Positions 29,169 to 40,446 are shown, numbered from the stretch's first letter. The stretch is 64,000 nt of DNA from Gordonia amicalis NBRC 100051 = JCM 11271 (GCF_000332995.1 NZ_BANS01000028.1:36471-100470), one strand, 5' to 3'. A program made the numbers and translations. The notes: generated from the letters alone by a model not told the origin.

Positions 29169-30586
29169 GCGCGCACCCGGCCGGACCCCGGCACGCCGAA
29201 CTGCTGGCCGCGCCGCATCTCGCGCAGCGGCCGAACGATCCGGCCGTCCTCGCCGCCATCCCGCCCCAGGTGTGGCCTCGCAACGCCGCCCGCGACGACT
29301 CGGGTGAGCTGCGCATCGCCGGCGTGCCGGTGAGCGAGCTGGCCGCCGAGTTCGGGACGCCGGCGTTCATCGTCGACGAGGCGGACTTCCGGTCCCGGTG
29401 CCGCGACATGATGGCGGCGTTCGGCCCCTACGGCCGGGTGCACTACGCGTCGAAGGCCTTCCTGAGCAGCGAGGTGGCCCGCTGGGTCGCCGACGAGGGA
29501 CTGTCGCTGGACGTGTGCACCGGCGGCGAGCTCGCCATCGCCCTGCGCGCTGGTTTCCCGGCCGAACGAATCGCGTTGCACGGCAACAACAAGAGCCCTG
29601 AGGAGCTGGCCGCTGCGGTCGACGCCGGTGTCGGCCACGTGGTGCTCGACTCGATGATCGAGATCGACCGGCTCGACGCCATCTCCGGTGAGCGGGGCGC
29701 CGTCACCGACGTGCTCGTCCGCGTCACCGTCGGTGTCGAGGCGCACACCCACGAGTTCATCTCGACCGCCCACGAGGACCAGAAGTTCGGCTTCTCCCTC
29801 GCCGGCGGCGTCGCCATGGAGGCGATCCGACGGGTCTTCACCGCCGACAACCTGCGCCTCGTCGGTCTGCACAGCCACATCGGCTCGCAGATCTTCGACA
29901 TGGACGGCTTCGAGCTGGCCGCCCATCGCGTCCTCGGGCTGCTGCACGATGTCGTCGACGAGTTCGGCGTCGAGAAGACCTCGCAGATCTCGATCGTGGA
30001 TCTCGGTGGGGGATTAGGTATCTCGTACCTCGAGGAAGAGCGTCCGCTGCCGGTGCAGAAGGTTGCGGAGACCCTTGCCGACATCGTCCGCCGCGAGTCC
30101 GCCGCCGTGGGCCTGCCGATGCCGGTCATCGCCGTCGAACCCGGCCGGGCGATCGCCGGGCCGGGCACCATCACGCTGTATCGGGTGGGCACGGTCAAGG
30201 ATGTGGAGATCGGCGGCGGCGCGGTGCGCCGCTACATCTCCGTCGACGGCGGCATGAGCGACAACATCCGTACGGTGCTCTACGACGCCGAATACGACGT
30301 CCGCCTGGTCTCGCGGGTCTCCGACGCACGCGCGGTGGTCTGTCGCGTCGTCGGAAAGCACTGTGAGAGTGGCGATATCGTGATCAAGGATTGCTGGCTG
30401 CCGGAGGACCTGGGCCCCGGTGACCTCATCGCGGTCGCCGCCACCGGTGCCTACTGTTACTCGATGTCGAGCCGCTACAACATGACCATGCGGCCGCCGG
30501 TCGTGGCCGTGTCCGATGGGAAGGCCCGCCTGATGCTGCGGCGCGAGACCATCGAAGACTTCCTCAGCCTGGAGGTGGGCTCGTGA
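29165..30586 (+). CDS. lysA: Diaminopimelate decarboxylase
   Basis: A 473-residue PLP enzyme that makes L-lysine from meso-diaminopimelate. The PLP lysine is Lys97 in [28 protein letters not shown] and the CESGDI segment of the active site are intact. GTG at 29165 overlaps the argS stop and the lysA stop overlaps the hom GTG, so the argS-lysA-hom-thrC-thrB genes form one coupled unit. This order is conserved in mycobacteria. Confidence 0.96.
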   Translation: MSAHPAGPRHAELLAAPHLAQRPNDPAVLAAIPPQVWPRNAARDDSGELRIAGVPVSELAAEFGTPAFIVDEADFRSRCRDMMAAFGPYGRVHYASKAFLSSEVARWVADEGLSLDVCTGGELAIALRAGFPAERIALHGNNKSPEELAAAVDAGVGHVVLDSMIEIDRLDAISGERGAVTDVLVRVTVGVEAHTHEFISTAHEDQKFGFSLAGGVAMEAIRRVFTADNLRLVGLHSHIGSQIFDMDGFELAAHRVLGLLHDVVDEFGVEKTSQISIVDLGGGLGISYLEEERPLPVQKVAETLADIVRRESAAVGLPMPVIAVEPGRAIAGPGTITLYRVGTVKDVEIGGGAVRRYISVDGGMSDNIRTVLYDAEYDVRLVSRVSDARAVVCRVVGKHCESGDIVIKDCWLPEDLGPGDLIAVAATGAYCYSMSSRYNMTMRPPVVAVSDGKARLMLRRETIEDFLSLEVGS

Positions 30587-31926
30587 CCGGATCCGTCCAG
30601 AACGCAAGCGACACAAGCGAGGTGAATGCCGTGCGACCCATCGGGGTGGCGGTACTCGGAATGGGCAACGTCGGTGCAGAGGTGGTGCGGATCATCACCG
30701 AGAACGCCGACGACCTGCGATCGCGCGTGGGCGCGCCCGTGGAGATCCGCGGCGTCGCGGTGCGAGATCTCAACCGGCCGCGCAAGATCGGGCAGGAGTT
30801 GCTGACCGACGATCCCGCGGCGCTCGTCGCGCGCGACGACGTCGACATCGTCGTCGAACTCATGGGTGGCATCGACCCGGCCCGCGAGCTGATCCGTTCC
30901 GCGCTCGAGAGCGGCAAGTCGGTCGTGACCGCCAACAAGGCGTTGCTCGCCGAGTACACCGGCGAGCTCGCGACCGCGGCCGCCGAGGCGAAGGTCGACC
31001 TGTACTTCGAGGCAGCGGTCGCCGGTGCCATCCCGGTCGTCCGCCCGCTCATGCAGTCGCTGGCCGGCGACACGGTGGAGCGCGTCGCCGGGATCGTCAA
31101 CGGCACCACCAACTTCATCCTCTCGGCGATGGACGAGACCGGCGCCGACTACGCCGATGCGCTCGCCGAGGCGGGTCGTCTCGGATACGCCGAGGCCGAT
31201 CCGACGGCCGACGTCGAGGGTTACGACGCGGCGGCCAAGGCCGCGATCCTCGCGTCGATCGCCTTCCACACCCGGGTCACCGCTGCCGACGTGCACCGTC
31301 AGGGCATCTCCTCGGTCACCGCGGCCGACCTGCTCGCCGCCAAGAAGTTCGACTGCACGATCAAGCTGCTCTCGATCTGCGAGCGCGTACGCGACGTCGA
31401 TGGCTCGCAGCGGATCTCGGCGCGTGTGTACCCGGCGCTGATCCCGCTGACCCACCCGCTGGCCACCGTCAACGGGGCCTTCAACGCGGTCGTGGTCGAG
31501 GCGGAGAACGCCGGCCGGCTGATGTTCTACGGGCAGGGCGCCGGTGGTTCGCCCACCGCGTCGGCCGTGCTCGGTGACATGGTGATGGCGGCGCGCAACC
31601 GCGTCCACGGCGGTCGTGGCCCACTCGAATCGACCTACGCTTCGTTGCCGATCGCACCGATCGACGACGTGTTCACCCGCTACTACATCTCGATGCGCGT
31701 GTCCGACCGTCCGGGCGTGCTCGCCCAGGTCGCCGGTGAGTTCACGAAGCGGTCGGTCAGCATTGCCGCCGTGCGCCAGGAAGGCGCAGGCGACGACGCC
31801 CGCCTGATCGTGGTGACCCATCGGGCCCCCGACCGCGCGCAGTCGGATTGCGTTGCGGCGCTAAAAGACATGGACGCCGTCATCAAGGTGTCGAGTGTGT
31901 TGCGATTGGAAGGTACCGATGACTGA
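30583..31926 (+). CDS. hom: Homoserine dehydrogenase
   Basis: A 447-residue NAD(P)-dependent enzyme that reduces aspartate semialdehyde to homoserine at the branch to threonine and methionine. The N-terminal Rossmann motif [11 protein letters not shown], the NGTTNFIL signature and the catalytic Lys region ([17 protein letters not shown]) are present. The C-terminal ACT domain ([22 protein letters not shown]) is the usual site of threonine feedback inhibition. GTG at 30583 overlaps the lysA TGA. A second in-frame GTG at 30631 would trim 16 residues and cannot be excluded. Confidence 0.95.
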   Translation: MTGSVQNASDTSEVNAVRPIGVAVLGMGNVGAEVVRIITENADDLRSRVGAPVEIRGVAVRDLNRPRKIGQELLTDDPAALVARDDVDIVVELMGGIDPARELIRSALESGKSVVTANKALLAEYTGELATAAAEAKVDLYFEAAVAGAIPVVRPLMQSLAGDTVERVAGIVNGTTNFILSAMDETGADYADALAEAGRLGYAEADPTADVEGYDAAAKAAILASIAFHTRVTAADVHRQGISSVTAADLLAAKKFDCTIKLLSICERVRDVDGSQRISARVYPALIPLTHPLATVNGAFNAVVVEAENAGRLMFYGQGAGGSPTASAVLGDMVMAARNRVHGGRGPLESTYASLPIAPIDDVFTRYYISMRVSDRPGVLAQVAGEFTKRSVSIAAVRQEGAGDDARLIVVTHRAPDRAQSDCVAALKDMDAVIKVSSVLRLEGTDD

Positions 31927-33004
31927 AGCGACTTCTGCGCCCGTGCACCGCGCGTGGCCCGGCCTGATCGAGGCATACCGTTCGCGGCTGCCCGTCGCCG
32001 ACGACTGGAAGGTCGTCACCCTGCTCGAGGGTGGCACCCCGCTGATCAGCGCCCCGCACCTGTCGTCGCTGACCGGTTGTGAGGTCTACCTCAAGGTCGA
32101 GGGTCTCAACCCGACCGGTTCGTTCAAGGACCGCGGCATGACGATGGCCGTGAGCAACGCGGTCAACAACGGCAAGACCGCGGTGCTGTGCGCCTCGACG
32201 GGCAACACCTCCGCCTCGGCGGCAGCCTATGCGACCCGCGCCGGGATCACCTGCGCCGTCCTGATCCCGCAGGGCAAGATCGCGATGGGCAAGCTCGCGC
32301 AGGCGGTCATGCACGGCGCCAAGATCATCCAGGTGCAGGGCAACTTCGACGACTGCCTCGAGCTCGCGCGCAAGGCCACCGCGGAGTTCGACGAGATCGA
32401 GCTCGTGAACTCGGTCAACCCGGCCCGCATCGAGGGGCAGAAGACGGCCGCCTTCGAGATCGTCGACGTCCTCGGTCGCGCACCCGACGTACACGCGTTG
32501 CCGGTCGGCAACGCCGGCAACATCACGGCCTACTGGAAGGGCTACACCGAGTACCACGCCGACGGCGTGTCGTCCTCGCTGCCCCGCATGCTCGGTGTGC
32601 AGGCCGCCGGGGCGGCTCCGCTGGTGAACGGCGCTCCCGTCAAGGAGCCGGAGACCATCGCGACCGCGATCCGCATCGGGTCGCCCGCGAGCTGGAACCA
32701 GGCCGTCGCGGCCAAGGAGGAGTCGAACGGGCAGTTCCGCGCGGCCACCGACGAGAAGCTGCTCGAGGCCTACCGCCTGATCGCGGGCAAGGAAGGCGTC
32801 TTCGTGGAGCCGGCGTCCGCAGCGAGCGTGGCCGGGCTTCTCGCAGCAAGCGCCGACGGCTGGATCGAGGCCGGCTCGACCGTGGTGTGCACCGTGACCG
32901 GCAACGGTCTCAAGGACCCGGACACGGCTCTGGCCGGTATCCCCGAGGTCGAGGCGATCCCGGTCGATCCGGTGGCAGTGGCGAATGCCCTCGGTGTCGG
33001 CTGA
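31919..33004 (+). CDS. thrC: Threonine synthase
   Basis: A 361-residue PLP enzyme converting O-phosphohomoserine to L-threonine. The PLP-binding lysine is Lys70 in [11 protein letters not shown], and [13 protein letters not shown] and the phosphate-binding GNAGN loop follow. ATG at 31919 overlaps the end of hom by 8 bases. Length and motifs are normal for the short (class II) actinobacterial type. Confidence 0.96.
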   Translation: MTEATSAPVHRAWPGLIEAYRSRLPVADDWKVVTLLEGGTPLISAPHLSSLTGCEVYLKVEGLNPTGSFKDRGMTMAVSNAVNNGKTAVLCASTGNTSASAAAYATRAGITCAVLIPQGKIAMGKLAQAVMHGAKIIQVQGNFDDCLELARKATAEFDEIELVNSVNPARIEGQKTAAFEIVDVLGRAPDVHALPVGNAGNITAYWKGYTEYHADGVSSSLPRMLGVQAAGAAPLVNGAPVKEPETIATAIRIGSPASWNQAVAAKEESNGQFRAATDEKLLEAYRLIAGKEGVFVEPASAASVAGLLAASADGWIEAGSTVVCTVTGNGLKDPDTALAGIPEVEAIPVDPVAVANALGVG

Positions 33005-33023
33005 GACCGCCGGAGTCGAGGAG

Positions 33024-33989
33024 ATGACGCAGAACGGCGAGATGACCGATCCCGGGGTGGCGACGCGACAGCTACCCGTGGGTCTCTCGACGCGCGTCCG
33101 GGTGCCGGCGTCGAGTGCCAACCTCGGACCGGGATTCGACTGTCTGGGCATCGCTTTGGGCATCTACGACGAAGTGATCGTGGAAACCGTCGAGGCCGGG
33201 GTCGTTCTCGACGTCGAGGGGGAGGGCTCCGCCGACGTTCCCCGCGACGAGTCCCATCTCGTGGTGCGTGCCCTCAATCACGGTCTCGCGCACGCCGGAG
33301 TGTCCGCCCCGGGCCTGAAGTTGCGCTGCATCAACCAGATCCCGCATTCGCGGGGCCTCGGTTCCTCGGCCGCGGCCGCGGTCTCCGGCCTCGCCGCCGC
33401 GTCCGGCCTGATCTCTGCCGCAGGATTCGGCGTGGGCCTGTCCACCGACGAACTGGTTCAGTTGTCCAGTGAGTTCGAGGGACACCCCGACAACGCCGCC
33501 GCGAGCGTCCTCGGTTCGGCCGTCGTCACCTGGACGGACACCGCCGACGAGGTGAACTCGTATCACGCCCACCGGCTGTCGGTGCATCCCGATGTGTGCG
33601 CGACCGTCTTCGTCCCCGACACCGAGTCGTCGACGTCATTCACCCGTGGACTTCTGCCGGACGCGGTGCCGCGCGCCGACGCGGTCTTCAACCTGAGCCG
33701 CGCCGCGCTCGCCGTCGTGGCCCTGGCCTCGGACCCGCGCAATCTCATGGCCGCCTCCGCGGACCGGTTGCACCAGCCCTATCGTGCGTCGGCGATGGTC
33801 CCGACCAGCGACCTCGTCGCCGAACTGCGTGCACGCGGCCACGCCGCGACGGTCTCCGGCGCCGGTCCCACGGTCCTGGTGCTGGGTACCGCGCCGATCC
33901 CGGCCGACATCCGGGTACTCGCCCAGGGACTCGGCTTCACCACCCACTCGGTGGCCATCGCCGGCGGCGTGGACATCAGCGCGGGCTGA
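33024..33989 (+). CDS. thrB: Homoserine kinase
   Basis: A 321-residue GHMP kinase that phosphorylates homoserine. RVPASSANLGPGFDCLGIAL, the ATP-binding PHSRGLGSSAAA motif and the C-terminal SGAGPT motif are all intact. The start is uncertain: ATG at 33024 (directly after GAGGAG) and ATG at 33042 both fit, and ATG 32985 would overlap thrC. 33024 is chosen for family length. It is the last gene of the argS-lysA-thr operon. Confidence 0.93.
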   Translation: MTQNGEMTDPGVATRQLPVGLSTRVRVPASSANLGPGFDCLGIALGIYDEVIVETVEAGVVLDVEGEGSADVPRDESHLVVRALNHGLAHAGVSAPGLKLRCINQIPHSRGLGSSAAAAVSGLAAASGLISAAGFGVGLSTDELVQLSSEFEGHPDNAAASVLGSAVVTWTDTADEVNSYHAHRLSVHPDVCATVFVPDTESSTSFTRGLLPDAVPRADAVFNLSRAALAVVALASDPRNLMAASADRLHQPYRASAMVPTSDLVAELRARGHAATVSGAGPTVLVLGTAPIPADIRVLAQGLGFTTHSVAIAGGVDISAG

Positions 33990-34434
33990 GGTCGCAGCGC
34001 TCGTCACACGCCGAAGCGTTTCGTTCCGGGGACCGGGGGGAATACCTGACGGGCAACGCGCGTTGGGAACGAGGTGTTCAGCGGTGTCTCGCCGAGGACC
34101 ACAGCCTCCGATTCGGAGCCTCATTTGGCGCTTTCGGCGTGTTGCCCCTATCATGCGAACGGGGTTAACATATTCTGGTCTAGCCGCGCGGGCTTGTCCT
34201 GCCGTGCTTCTCATCCATCACCGATCGGTGACACCGATCGTATCCGGCCGGGGTCGTGGGTCTCTGTCGACGGTGCCGAAGCGCGGGTGGCTCCCGAGCA
34301 CGCTCGCAGCGGGACCGAACATCTCTCTGACCGTTCACCCCCACCGTCCAACGCGGACGGACTCCCTCGCGTACACAGCAGGGAAACGTAGACCTCACGC
34401 AGCTTCCGTCTGCGGGAGGAACGAAAGGACTTCC
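33990..34434. promoter_or_regulatory. Long rho upstream/leader region
   Basis: This 445-base stretch holds no convincing gene. TATTCT (34171-34176) within TTAACATATTCT is a possible -10, which would leave a leader of about 250 bases. The leader contains a perfect 14-base palindrome TCACCGATCGGTGA (34218-34231) followed by a partial copy, and a C-rich, G-poor stretch (about 34328-34350 and 34365-34380) resembling a Rho-loading site. Autoregulation of rho is known in bacteria, so an attenuator here is plausible. Confidence 0.5.
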
Positions 34435-36435
34435 GTGACAGATACGGACCTGATCACCGCACCTGCCGAGCAGGAATCCGCGGGTTCGGCCGGCCCTGAC
34501 TCGGGGCAACCGGCCAAGACACGCGCTCGCGCAGCCCGTACCGGCCTGTCCGGCATGGTGCTCAGCGAACTGCGGACCGTAGCCGGTGAACTCGGCATCA
34601 AGGGCACGTCCGGCATGCGCAAGGGCGACTTGATCGCCGCCATCAAGGAGCGCCAGTCCGGTGCCGCCGGCAAGAGTGCGGACGCCAAGGCCGAGGCCAA
34701 GAGCCCCGAAGTCAAGAACGTCGACGCCAAGGCGGCCGACGTCAAGGCAGCCGACGCCAAGGCGGAAACCAAGGCCACCGAGACCAGGCGCCGCAGCGCC
34801 AAGGCCTCGTCCGAGGACGGGCAGCTGTCGATCGTCGAGTCCGCCGGTGACGGCGATTCCGGTCGGGCACCCCGCTCCGCGGGCAAGAAGACCACGGCTC
34901 CGGAGGCGGGTGAGCAGAACGCCGACCAGCCCAAGGGCGGCGAGCAGAAGGCCGACGCCACGGGTGAATCAGCCAAGGTCGGCGACTCCGAAGGCAGTGA
35001 GCAGCGCAACCGCCGCAACCGGAACCAGAACCGGGACAACCAGAACCGGGACAACCAGAACCGCGAGGGCGGCCAGAGCCGCGAGAGTGGTCAGAACCGC
35101 GACAACCAGAACCGCGAGGGCGGCCAGAACCGCGAGGGCGGCCAGAACCGCGGCGGCGGTCCGAACCGCGACGATCGCGATGACGACGGCGAAGGCGGTG
35201 GTCGCCGCCGCGGACGTCGTTTCCGCGAGCGTCGTCGTGGGCGCGACCGCGACACCCAGAACGAGCCGCAGGTCTCCGAAGACGACGTGTTGCAGCCCGT
35301 CGCCGGCATCCTCGACGTGCTCGACAACTACGCGTTCGTCCGGACCTCGGGTTACCTCGCCGGCTCCAACGACGTCTATGTGTCGATGAATCTGGTGCGC
35401 AAGAACGGACTTCGACGCGGCGACGCCATCACCGGTGCGGTCAAGGTGCCGCGGGAGGGTGACCAGCAGAACCAGCGCCAGAAGTTCAACCCGCTGGTGC
35501 GCCTCGACACCGTCAACGGCGGTGACGTGGAGGCCGCGAAGAAGCGTCCGGAGTTCAACAAGCTGACCCCGCTGTACCCGAATCAGCGGCTGCGTCTGGA
35601 GACCACGCCGGATCGGCTGTCGACGCGTGTGATCGACCTGATCATGCCGATCGGCAAGGGACAGCGCGCACTGATCGTCTCGCCGCCGAAGGCCGGTAAG
35701 ACGACGATCCTCCAGGACATCGCCAACGCGATCACGGTGAACAATCCGGAATGTCACCTCATGGTGGTCCTCGTCGACGAGCGTCCCGAAGAGGTCACCG
35801 ACATGCAGCGCTCGGTCAAGGGTGAGGTCATCGCCTCGACCTTCGATCGTCCGCCGTCAGACCACACCTCGGTCGCCGAGCTCGCCATCGAGCGCGCCAA
35901 GCGTCTCGTCGAGAGCGGCAAAGACGTTGTGGTTCTTCTGGACTCGATCACCCGTTTGGGTCGCGCGTACAACAACGCGTCGCCGGCGTCGGGCCGAATC
36001 CTCTCCGGTGGTGTCGATTCGACCGCCCTGTATCCCCCGAAGCGGTTCCTCGGTGCGGCGCGCAACATCGAGAACGGCGGGTCGCTGACCATCATCGCCA
36101 CCGCGATGGTCGAGACCGGTTCGACCGGTGACACGGTCATCTTCGAGGAGTTCAAGGGCACCGGCAATGCCGAGCTCAAGCTCGATCGCAAGATCTCCGA
36201 GCGTCGTGTGTTCCCCGCGGTCGACGTCAATCCGTCGGGTACCCGCAAGGACGAACTCCTGCTCTCGCCGGATGAGTTCGCGATCGTGCACAAGCTGCGT
36301 CGTCTGCTGTCCGGGCTCGATTCGCAGCAGGCGATCGACCTTCTGATCAGTCAGCTCAAGAAGACCAAGACGAACATCGAGTTCCTGATGTCGGTCCAGA
36401 AGACCGCGCCGGGAGCCGGCGGCAACGACGACTGA
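34435..36435 (+). CDS. rho: Transcription termination factor Rho with long disordered N-terminal insert
   Basis: A 666-residue RNA-dependent ATPase that ends transcripts. The N-terminal helical Rho_N domain (LSELRTVAGELGIKGTSGMRKGDLIAAIK) is followed by a charged Lys/Ala/Glu stretch, then repeats built from QNRD and REGGQNR units (about residues 190-245) and an Arg-rich run (GRRRGRRFRERRRGRDRD). The RNA-binding and ATPase core follows, with Walker A SPPKAGKTT and conserved Q- and R-loops. Long inserts occur in high-GC actinobacterial Rho, but this length and repetition are notable. GTG at 34435 has AAAGGA upstream. Confidence 0.95.
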   Translation: MTDTDLITAPAEQESAGSAGPDSGQPAKTRARAARTGLSGMVLSELRTVAGELGIKGTSGMRKGDLIAAIKERQSGAAGKSADAKAEAKSPEVKNVDAKAADVKAADAKAETKATETRRRSAKASSEDGQLSIVESAGDGDSGRAPRSAGKKTTAPEAGEQNADQPKGGEQKADATGESAKVGDSEGSEQRNRRNRNQNRDNQNRDNQNREGGQSRESGQNRDNQNREGGQNREGGQNRGGGPNRDDRDDDGEGGGRRRGRRFRERRRGRDRDTQNEPQVSEDDVLQPVAGILDVLDNYAFVRTSGYLAGSNDVYVSMNLVRKNGLRRGDAITGAVKVPREGDQQNQRQKFNPLVRLDTVNGGDVEAAKKRPEFNKLTPLYPNQRLRLETTPDRLSTRVIDLIMPIGKGQRALIVSPPKAGKTTILQDIANAITVNNPECHLMVVLVDERPEEVTDMQRSVKGEVIASTFDRPPSDHTSVAELAIERAKRLVESGKDVVVLLDSITRLGRAYNNASPASGRILSGGVDSTALYPPKRFLGAARNIENGGSLTIIATAMVETGSTGDTVIFEEFKGTGNAELKLDRKISERRVFPAVDVNPSGTRKDELLLSPDEFAIVHKLRRLLSGLDSQQAIDLLISQLKKTKTNIEFLMSVQKTAPGAGGNDD

Positions 36436-36465
36436 CGACGCGCAGTCGGCGAACAGCAACCGACC

Positions 36466-36504
36466 GACGGGCCCCGTCTCGCATCACGCGGGACGGGGCC
36501 CGTC
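36466..36504 (+). terminator. Intrinsic terminator after rho
   Basis: Two perfectly matched 13-base arms (36466-36478 and 36492-36504) flank a 13-base loop and are followed by TGGTTTGTGTG, a partial T tract. It lies 31 bases after the rho stop and also serves as a boundary to the convergent HemS-like gene. Confidence 0.8.
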
Positions 36505-36557
36505 TGGTTTGTGTGTGCTTGCTCCCTGAGTAGCGAGCTTGCGAGCGTATCGAAGGG

Positions 36558-37499
36558 TCAGGAGGCCAGATCGCCGGTCAGGTGATCCCACGATTCCGAC
36601 GCTGCGCGGGGAACGGCTCCCGTGTGCGTGACGACCAGGCAGCAGCGTGAGCGCCGGTCGTAGATCTCGACGGCCGCGGTCGGGCCGCAGGCGCCCTGCG
36701 ACCAGGTGACCCAGCACTGCTCGACGTGGTTGAAGTCGACCATCACCCGAGACCTGCCGGACGCGAGCACCATCTGCCCGCGGTGTTCGCGAGCGCCGTC
36801 GAGCCGGTCCTGGCGCATCTGCATGCATCCCGGAGCCGCGGCCGCGACGGTGACCGTCATCCCGAGCAGGGCGGCGTGTTCGAGCGCGCCGATGACGCGG
36901 CGGGTGTCGACACGGATGCCACGTGCGCCATGTCCCTGCGTCAGCGACCGAAGCCGGGAGGTGCCGCCGTCGAGCAGAATCGAGTCGAAGAGCCCGATCT
37001 GGTCGTCGTGGCGGTCGGGCAGGGCGTCCGGGATGTACTCCGGGCCCACGAACGCCGGCGCGGCAGCGGGGTCCGGGCGGTGGCCGGCCGATACCGACGT
37101 GGCCAGGGACAATGACTCGAAGGCGAGGCGGTCGGAGTTCTCGGTCAGGTACGTCGCGTGCGCGGTGTTGCCGAGCAAGTCGAACAGTCGCAGCGTGGGC
37201 GGCACAAGCGCAGACGGGTCGGTCCGAAGGGTCGAGGACAACCGGGAGGGGTTGAGCCGCAAGGAGATCTGCTCGTCGCCGACGTGGAGCGGCCCGCCCG
37301 GCGACGTCGGGACCCCGTGCACCCCGATCGCGTTCATGATCACCGGTCCGGCGACCGTGACACCGACGACCTCGGCGAGCGAGGGGAGTCGGGCGGCGAT
37401 GCCGTCGATGTCTGAACTGATCGAGGAGGCGCCGAAACCAGGTGTGCCGAGCAGGGTTTCGAGGTCGCTCGGTCGTGTCGGATCGGTGGGGTCGGGCAC
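36558..37499 (-). CDS. HemS/ChuS-like heme-utilisation (heme-degrading) protein
   Basis: A 313-residue protein made of two related halves as in ChuS/HmuS. The first reads LPSLAEVVGVTVAGPVIMN and FDLLGNTAHATYLTENSDRLAFESL, the second GMTVTVAAAAPGCMQMRQDRL and VMVDFNHVEQCWVTW, both recognisable versions of the family repeat. ChuS-type proteins bind heme and release its iron. GTG at 37499 follows 22 bases behind the flavin reductase, so the two are co-transcribed. The reductase could supply electrons for heme breakdown (inference). The gene pair interrupts the rho-rpmE order seen in M. tuberculosis. Confidence 0.75.
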   Translation of the reverse strand: MPDPTDPTRPSDLETLLGTPGFGASSISSDIDGIAARLPSLAEVVGVTVAGPVIMNAIGVHGVPTSPGGPLHVGDEQISLRLNPSRLSSTLRTDPSALVPPTLRLFDLLGNTAHATYLTENSDRLAFESLSLATSVSAGHRPDPAAAPAFVGPEYIPDALPDRHDDQIGLFDSILLDGGTSRLRSLTQGHGARGIRVDTRRVIGALEHAALLGMTVTVAAAAPGCMQMRQDRLDGAREHRGQMVLASGRSRVMVDFNHVEQCWVTWSQGACGPTAAVEIYDRRSRCCLVVTHTGAVPRAASESWDHLTGDLAS

Positions 37500-37521
37500 G
37501 GTGCGTCGATCTCGCGTCGGC

Positions 37522-38745
37522 TCAGTAGACGTCGCGAGCGTAGCGGCCCGCGGCGCGGAGCGCGTCGACGTAGTCACGAGCGCCGTCGGAGTCGACACCG
37601 CCGTGCTGGGCGACGATCTCGTGCAGGGCGGCGTCGACGTCGCCGGCCATCGTGGCGGCATCACCGCACACGTACACGTGGGCGCCCTTCTCGAGCCAGG
37701 CGAACAGATCCGCACCGTTCTCGCGCATCCGGTCCTGCACGTAGACCTTGTGGTCCTGGTCCCGGGAGAAGGCCAGGTCCAGGCGGTCCAGCAGGCCGTC
37801 GGTGACGAACCGATCGATCTCGTCGGCGTAGAGGTAGTCGGTGTCGCGGTGCTGGTCACCGAAGAAGAGCCAGTTCGATCCGGTCGAACCGGTGGCCGCA
37901 CGGTGGTGGAGGAAGCCGCGGAACGGCGCGATGCCGGTCCCCGGGCCGATCATGATGGCCGGCGCCTCGTCGTCGGGGAGCCGGAAGGTCTTGTTGGGGG
38001 TGATGAAGACGTTCACCGTGTCGCCGGGTGCACAGCGGTCGGCGAGGTGCGTCGAGCAGACACCGCCGCGCTCGCGATCATCGGCGACGTAACGCACGGT
38101 CGCCATCGTGATGTGCACGGTTCCCGCATGGACCGTCGGGCTGGAGGAGATCGAGTACTCGCGGTGGGCGAGGGGGCTGAGCTCCTCGAGGAGTTCCTCG
38201 GGTGCGAACGTCAGGGTGGGATCGATGTTCAGCAGGTCGAGGACGTCGCGGCCGCGGAGCCACGTGTCGAGCGCCTGTGCGTCACCGGCCTCGATCAGAC
38301 GGGTCAGCTGCTCATGGCCCGTACGTTCGGCCACCGCCTTGGCGAGATACTTCGACGGGCAGCCGATCTCGTAGCGCGTGGCGAGGGACTCACGCAGGCT
38401 GTAGGTGCCCTTGCGGTCGGCGATGATCTCGTCGCCGGCCGCGCCCAGGCGCTCGAGGAGGAGATCCACCAGGGCGGGGTCGTTGACCGGGGTGATGCCG
38501 ATGCCGTCGCCCGGTTCGTAGGTGATCCCGCTGTCGCCCAGGGAGATCTCGAGGTGCCGCACCTCCTTGGCCGATCCCGGACCCGACAGCACGGTGTTGG
38601 TCAGGATCGTCGCGGGGTACGGGTTCCGGCGGTTCCACGGCGACCGGACCGGCTTGCGCCGTGCGGGCGCGGTCCGCGACGTCGACGACTCATCCGGGGT
38701 GGTGCGCAGTGGCGTGCCGGTACCGGCCGGAGCGGCGTCGTACAT
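37522..38745 (-). CDS. FAD/NADPH reductase, CysJ-like C-terminal module without flavodoxin domain
   Basis: A 407-residue protein homologous to the reductase half of sulfite reductase flavoprotein and other diflavin reductases. It has the connecting domain, FAD motif REYSISSSP, GGVCSTHLAD, NADPH motif GPGTGIAPFRGFL, and a C-terminal YVCGDAATMAGDV...YVDALRAAGRYARDVY. The FMN flavodoxin domain is absent, so it must pass electrons to a separate carrier or directly to a partner. ATG at 38745 has AAGGA at good spacing. A possible iron box lies about 60 bases upstream. The partnership with the HemS-like gene suggests iron or heme use. Confidence 0.85.
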   Translation of the reverse strand: MYDAAPAGTGTPLRTTPDESSTSRTAPARRKPVRSPWNRRNPYPATILTNTVLSGPGSAKEVRHLEISLGDSGITYEPGDGIGITPVNDPALVDLLLERLGAAGDEIIADRKGTYSLRESLATRYEIGCPSKYLAKAVAERTGHEQLTRLIEAGDAQALDTWLRGRDVLDLLNIDPTLTFAPEELLEELSPLAHREYSISSSPTVHAGTVHITMATVRYVADDRERGGVCSTHLADRCAPGDTVNVFITPNKTFRLPDDEAPAIMIGPGTGIAPFRGFLHHRAATGSTGSNWLFFGDQHRDTDYLYADEIDRFVTDGLLDRLDLAFSRDQDHKVYVQDRMRENGADLFAWLEKGAHVYVCGDAATMAGDVDAALHEIVAQHGGVDSDGARDYVDALRAAGRYARDVY

Positions 38746-38805
38746 CGAGGATCCTTCGTGGTCGCAGACGGTGGGGCGCGGCGGGTTGGCCGTCGGCCAC
38801 CGTAC

Positions 38806-38824
38806 TATCTTTAGGGCACCCTTA
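38806..38824. promoter_or_regulatory. Possible IdeR/DtxR iron box
   Basis: TATCTTTAGGGCACCCTTA matches the 19-base IdeR/DtxR consensus TWAGGTWAGSCTWACCTWA at about 13 positions, counted by eye. It lies about 60 bases upstream of the reductase ATG and next to TACGGT (minus strand), a possible -10. Iron control would fit the heme-degradation partner. Confidence 0.45.
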
Positions 38825-39017
38825 CGACCCCCTCGGGGTGTGATGTTCGCCCGGGAATCAATCCGGTGGCCATGCCGTTGACCAACCTGCGGCCGCCGCG
38901 TCCACGATTTCCGTCGTGAACCGCGCACATGGCATACTGAGCGGTCGAGTCCGGTTCCGGTTCACACCGTCGAGAGGCGACGGTGACCCGGCGACCACAG
39001 AAAGGGACGCACCAGAC

Positions 39018-39230
39018 ATGAAGCAGGGAATCCACCCCGAGTACGCGGCGACCACCGTCGTCTGCGGCTGCGGCAACACGTTCGAGACCCGCAGCACCGC
39101 TGCCAACGGTCGTATCAATGTCGAAGTCTGCTCGCAGTGCCACCCGTTCTACACGGGCAAGCAGAAGATCCTCGACACCGGCGGCCGTGTCGCCCGGTTC
39201 GAGAAGCGCTACGGCAAGCGCGCCAAGTAG
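39018..39230 (+). CDS. rpmE: 50S ribosomal protein L31 (zinc-binding form)
   Basis: A 70-residue ribosomal protein with the zinc ligands Cys16, Cys18, Cys38 and Cys41 (CGC and CSQC), followed by [17 protein letters not shown]. Paralogues lacking the Cys residues replace this form when zinc is scarce, so this is the zinc-replete version. ATG at 39018 gives the standard N-terminus [16 protein letters not shown] lies rather far upstream. Confidence 0.96.
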   Translation: MKQGIHPEYAATTVVCGCGNTFETRSTAANGRINVEVCSQCHPFYTGKQKILDTGGRVARFEKRYGKRAK

Positions 39231-39364
39231 ACCACGCTGCGACGCCCGCCCGACGCCGAGTCGGGACGGGCGTCGTTTGTGTTTGGTCGTCATCGCCCGA
39301 TTTCCAGGTCTCGTGCCGAAGCACTCTTCGGCGGTGAGTTCCGTCTCTACAAGTGAGGTTCGCA

Positions 39365-40441
<1,077 letters not shown>

Positions 40442-40446
40442 CCCCG

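Noticed and set aside
35020..35165. Regularly spaced short repeats resembling a repeat array
   Set aside because: They are in-frame codons of the Rho N-terminal insert (QNRD/REGGQNR units), not CRISPR repeats. There are no unique spacers.
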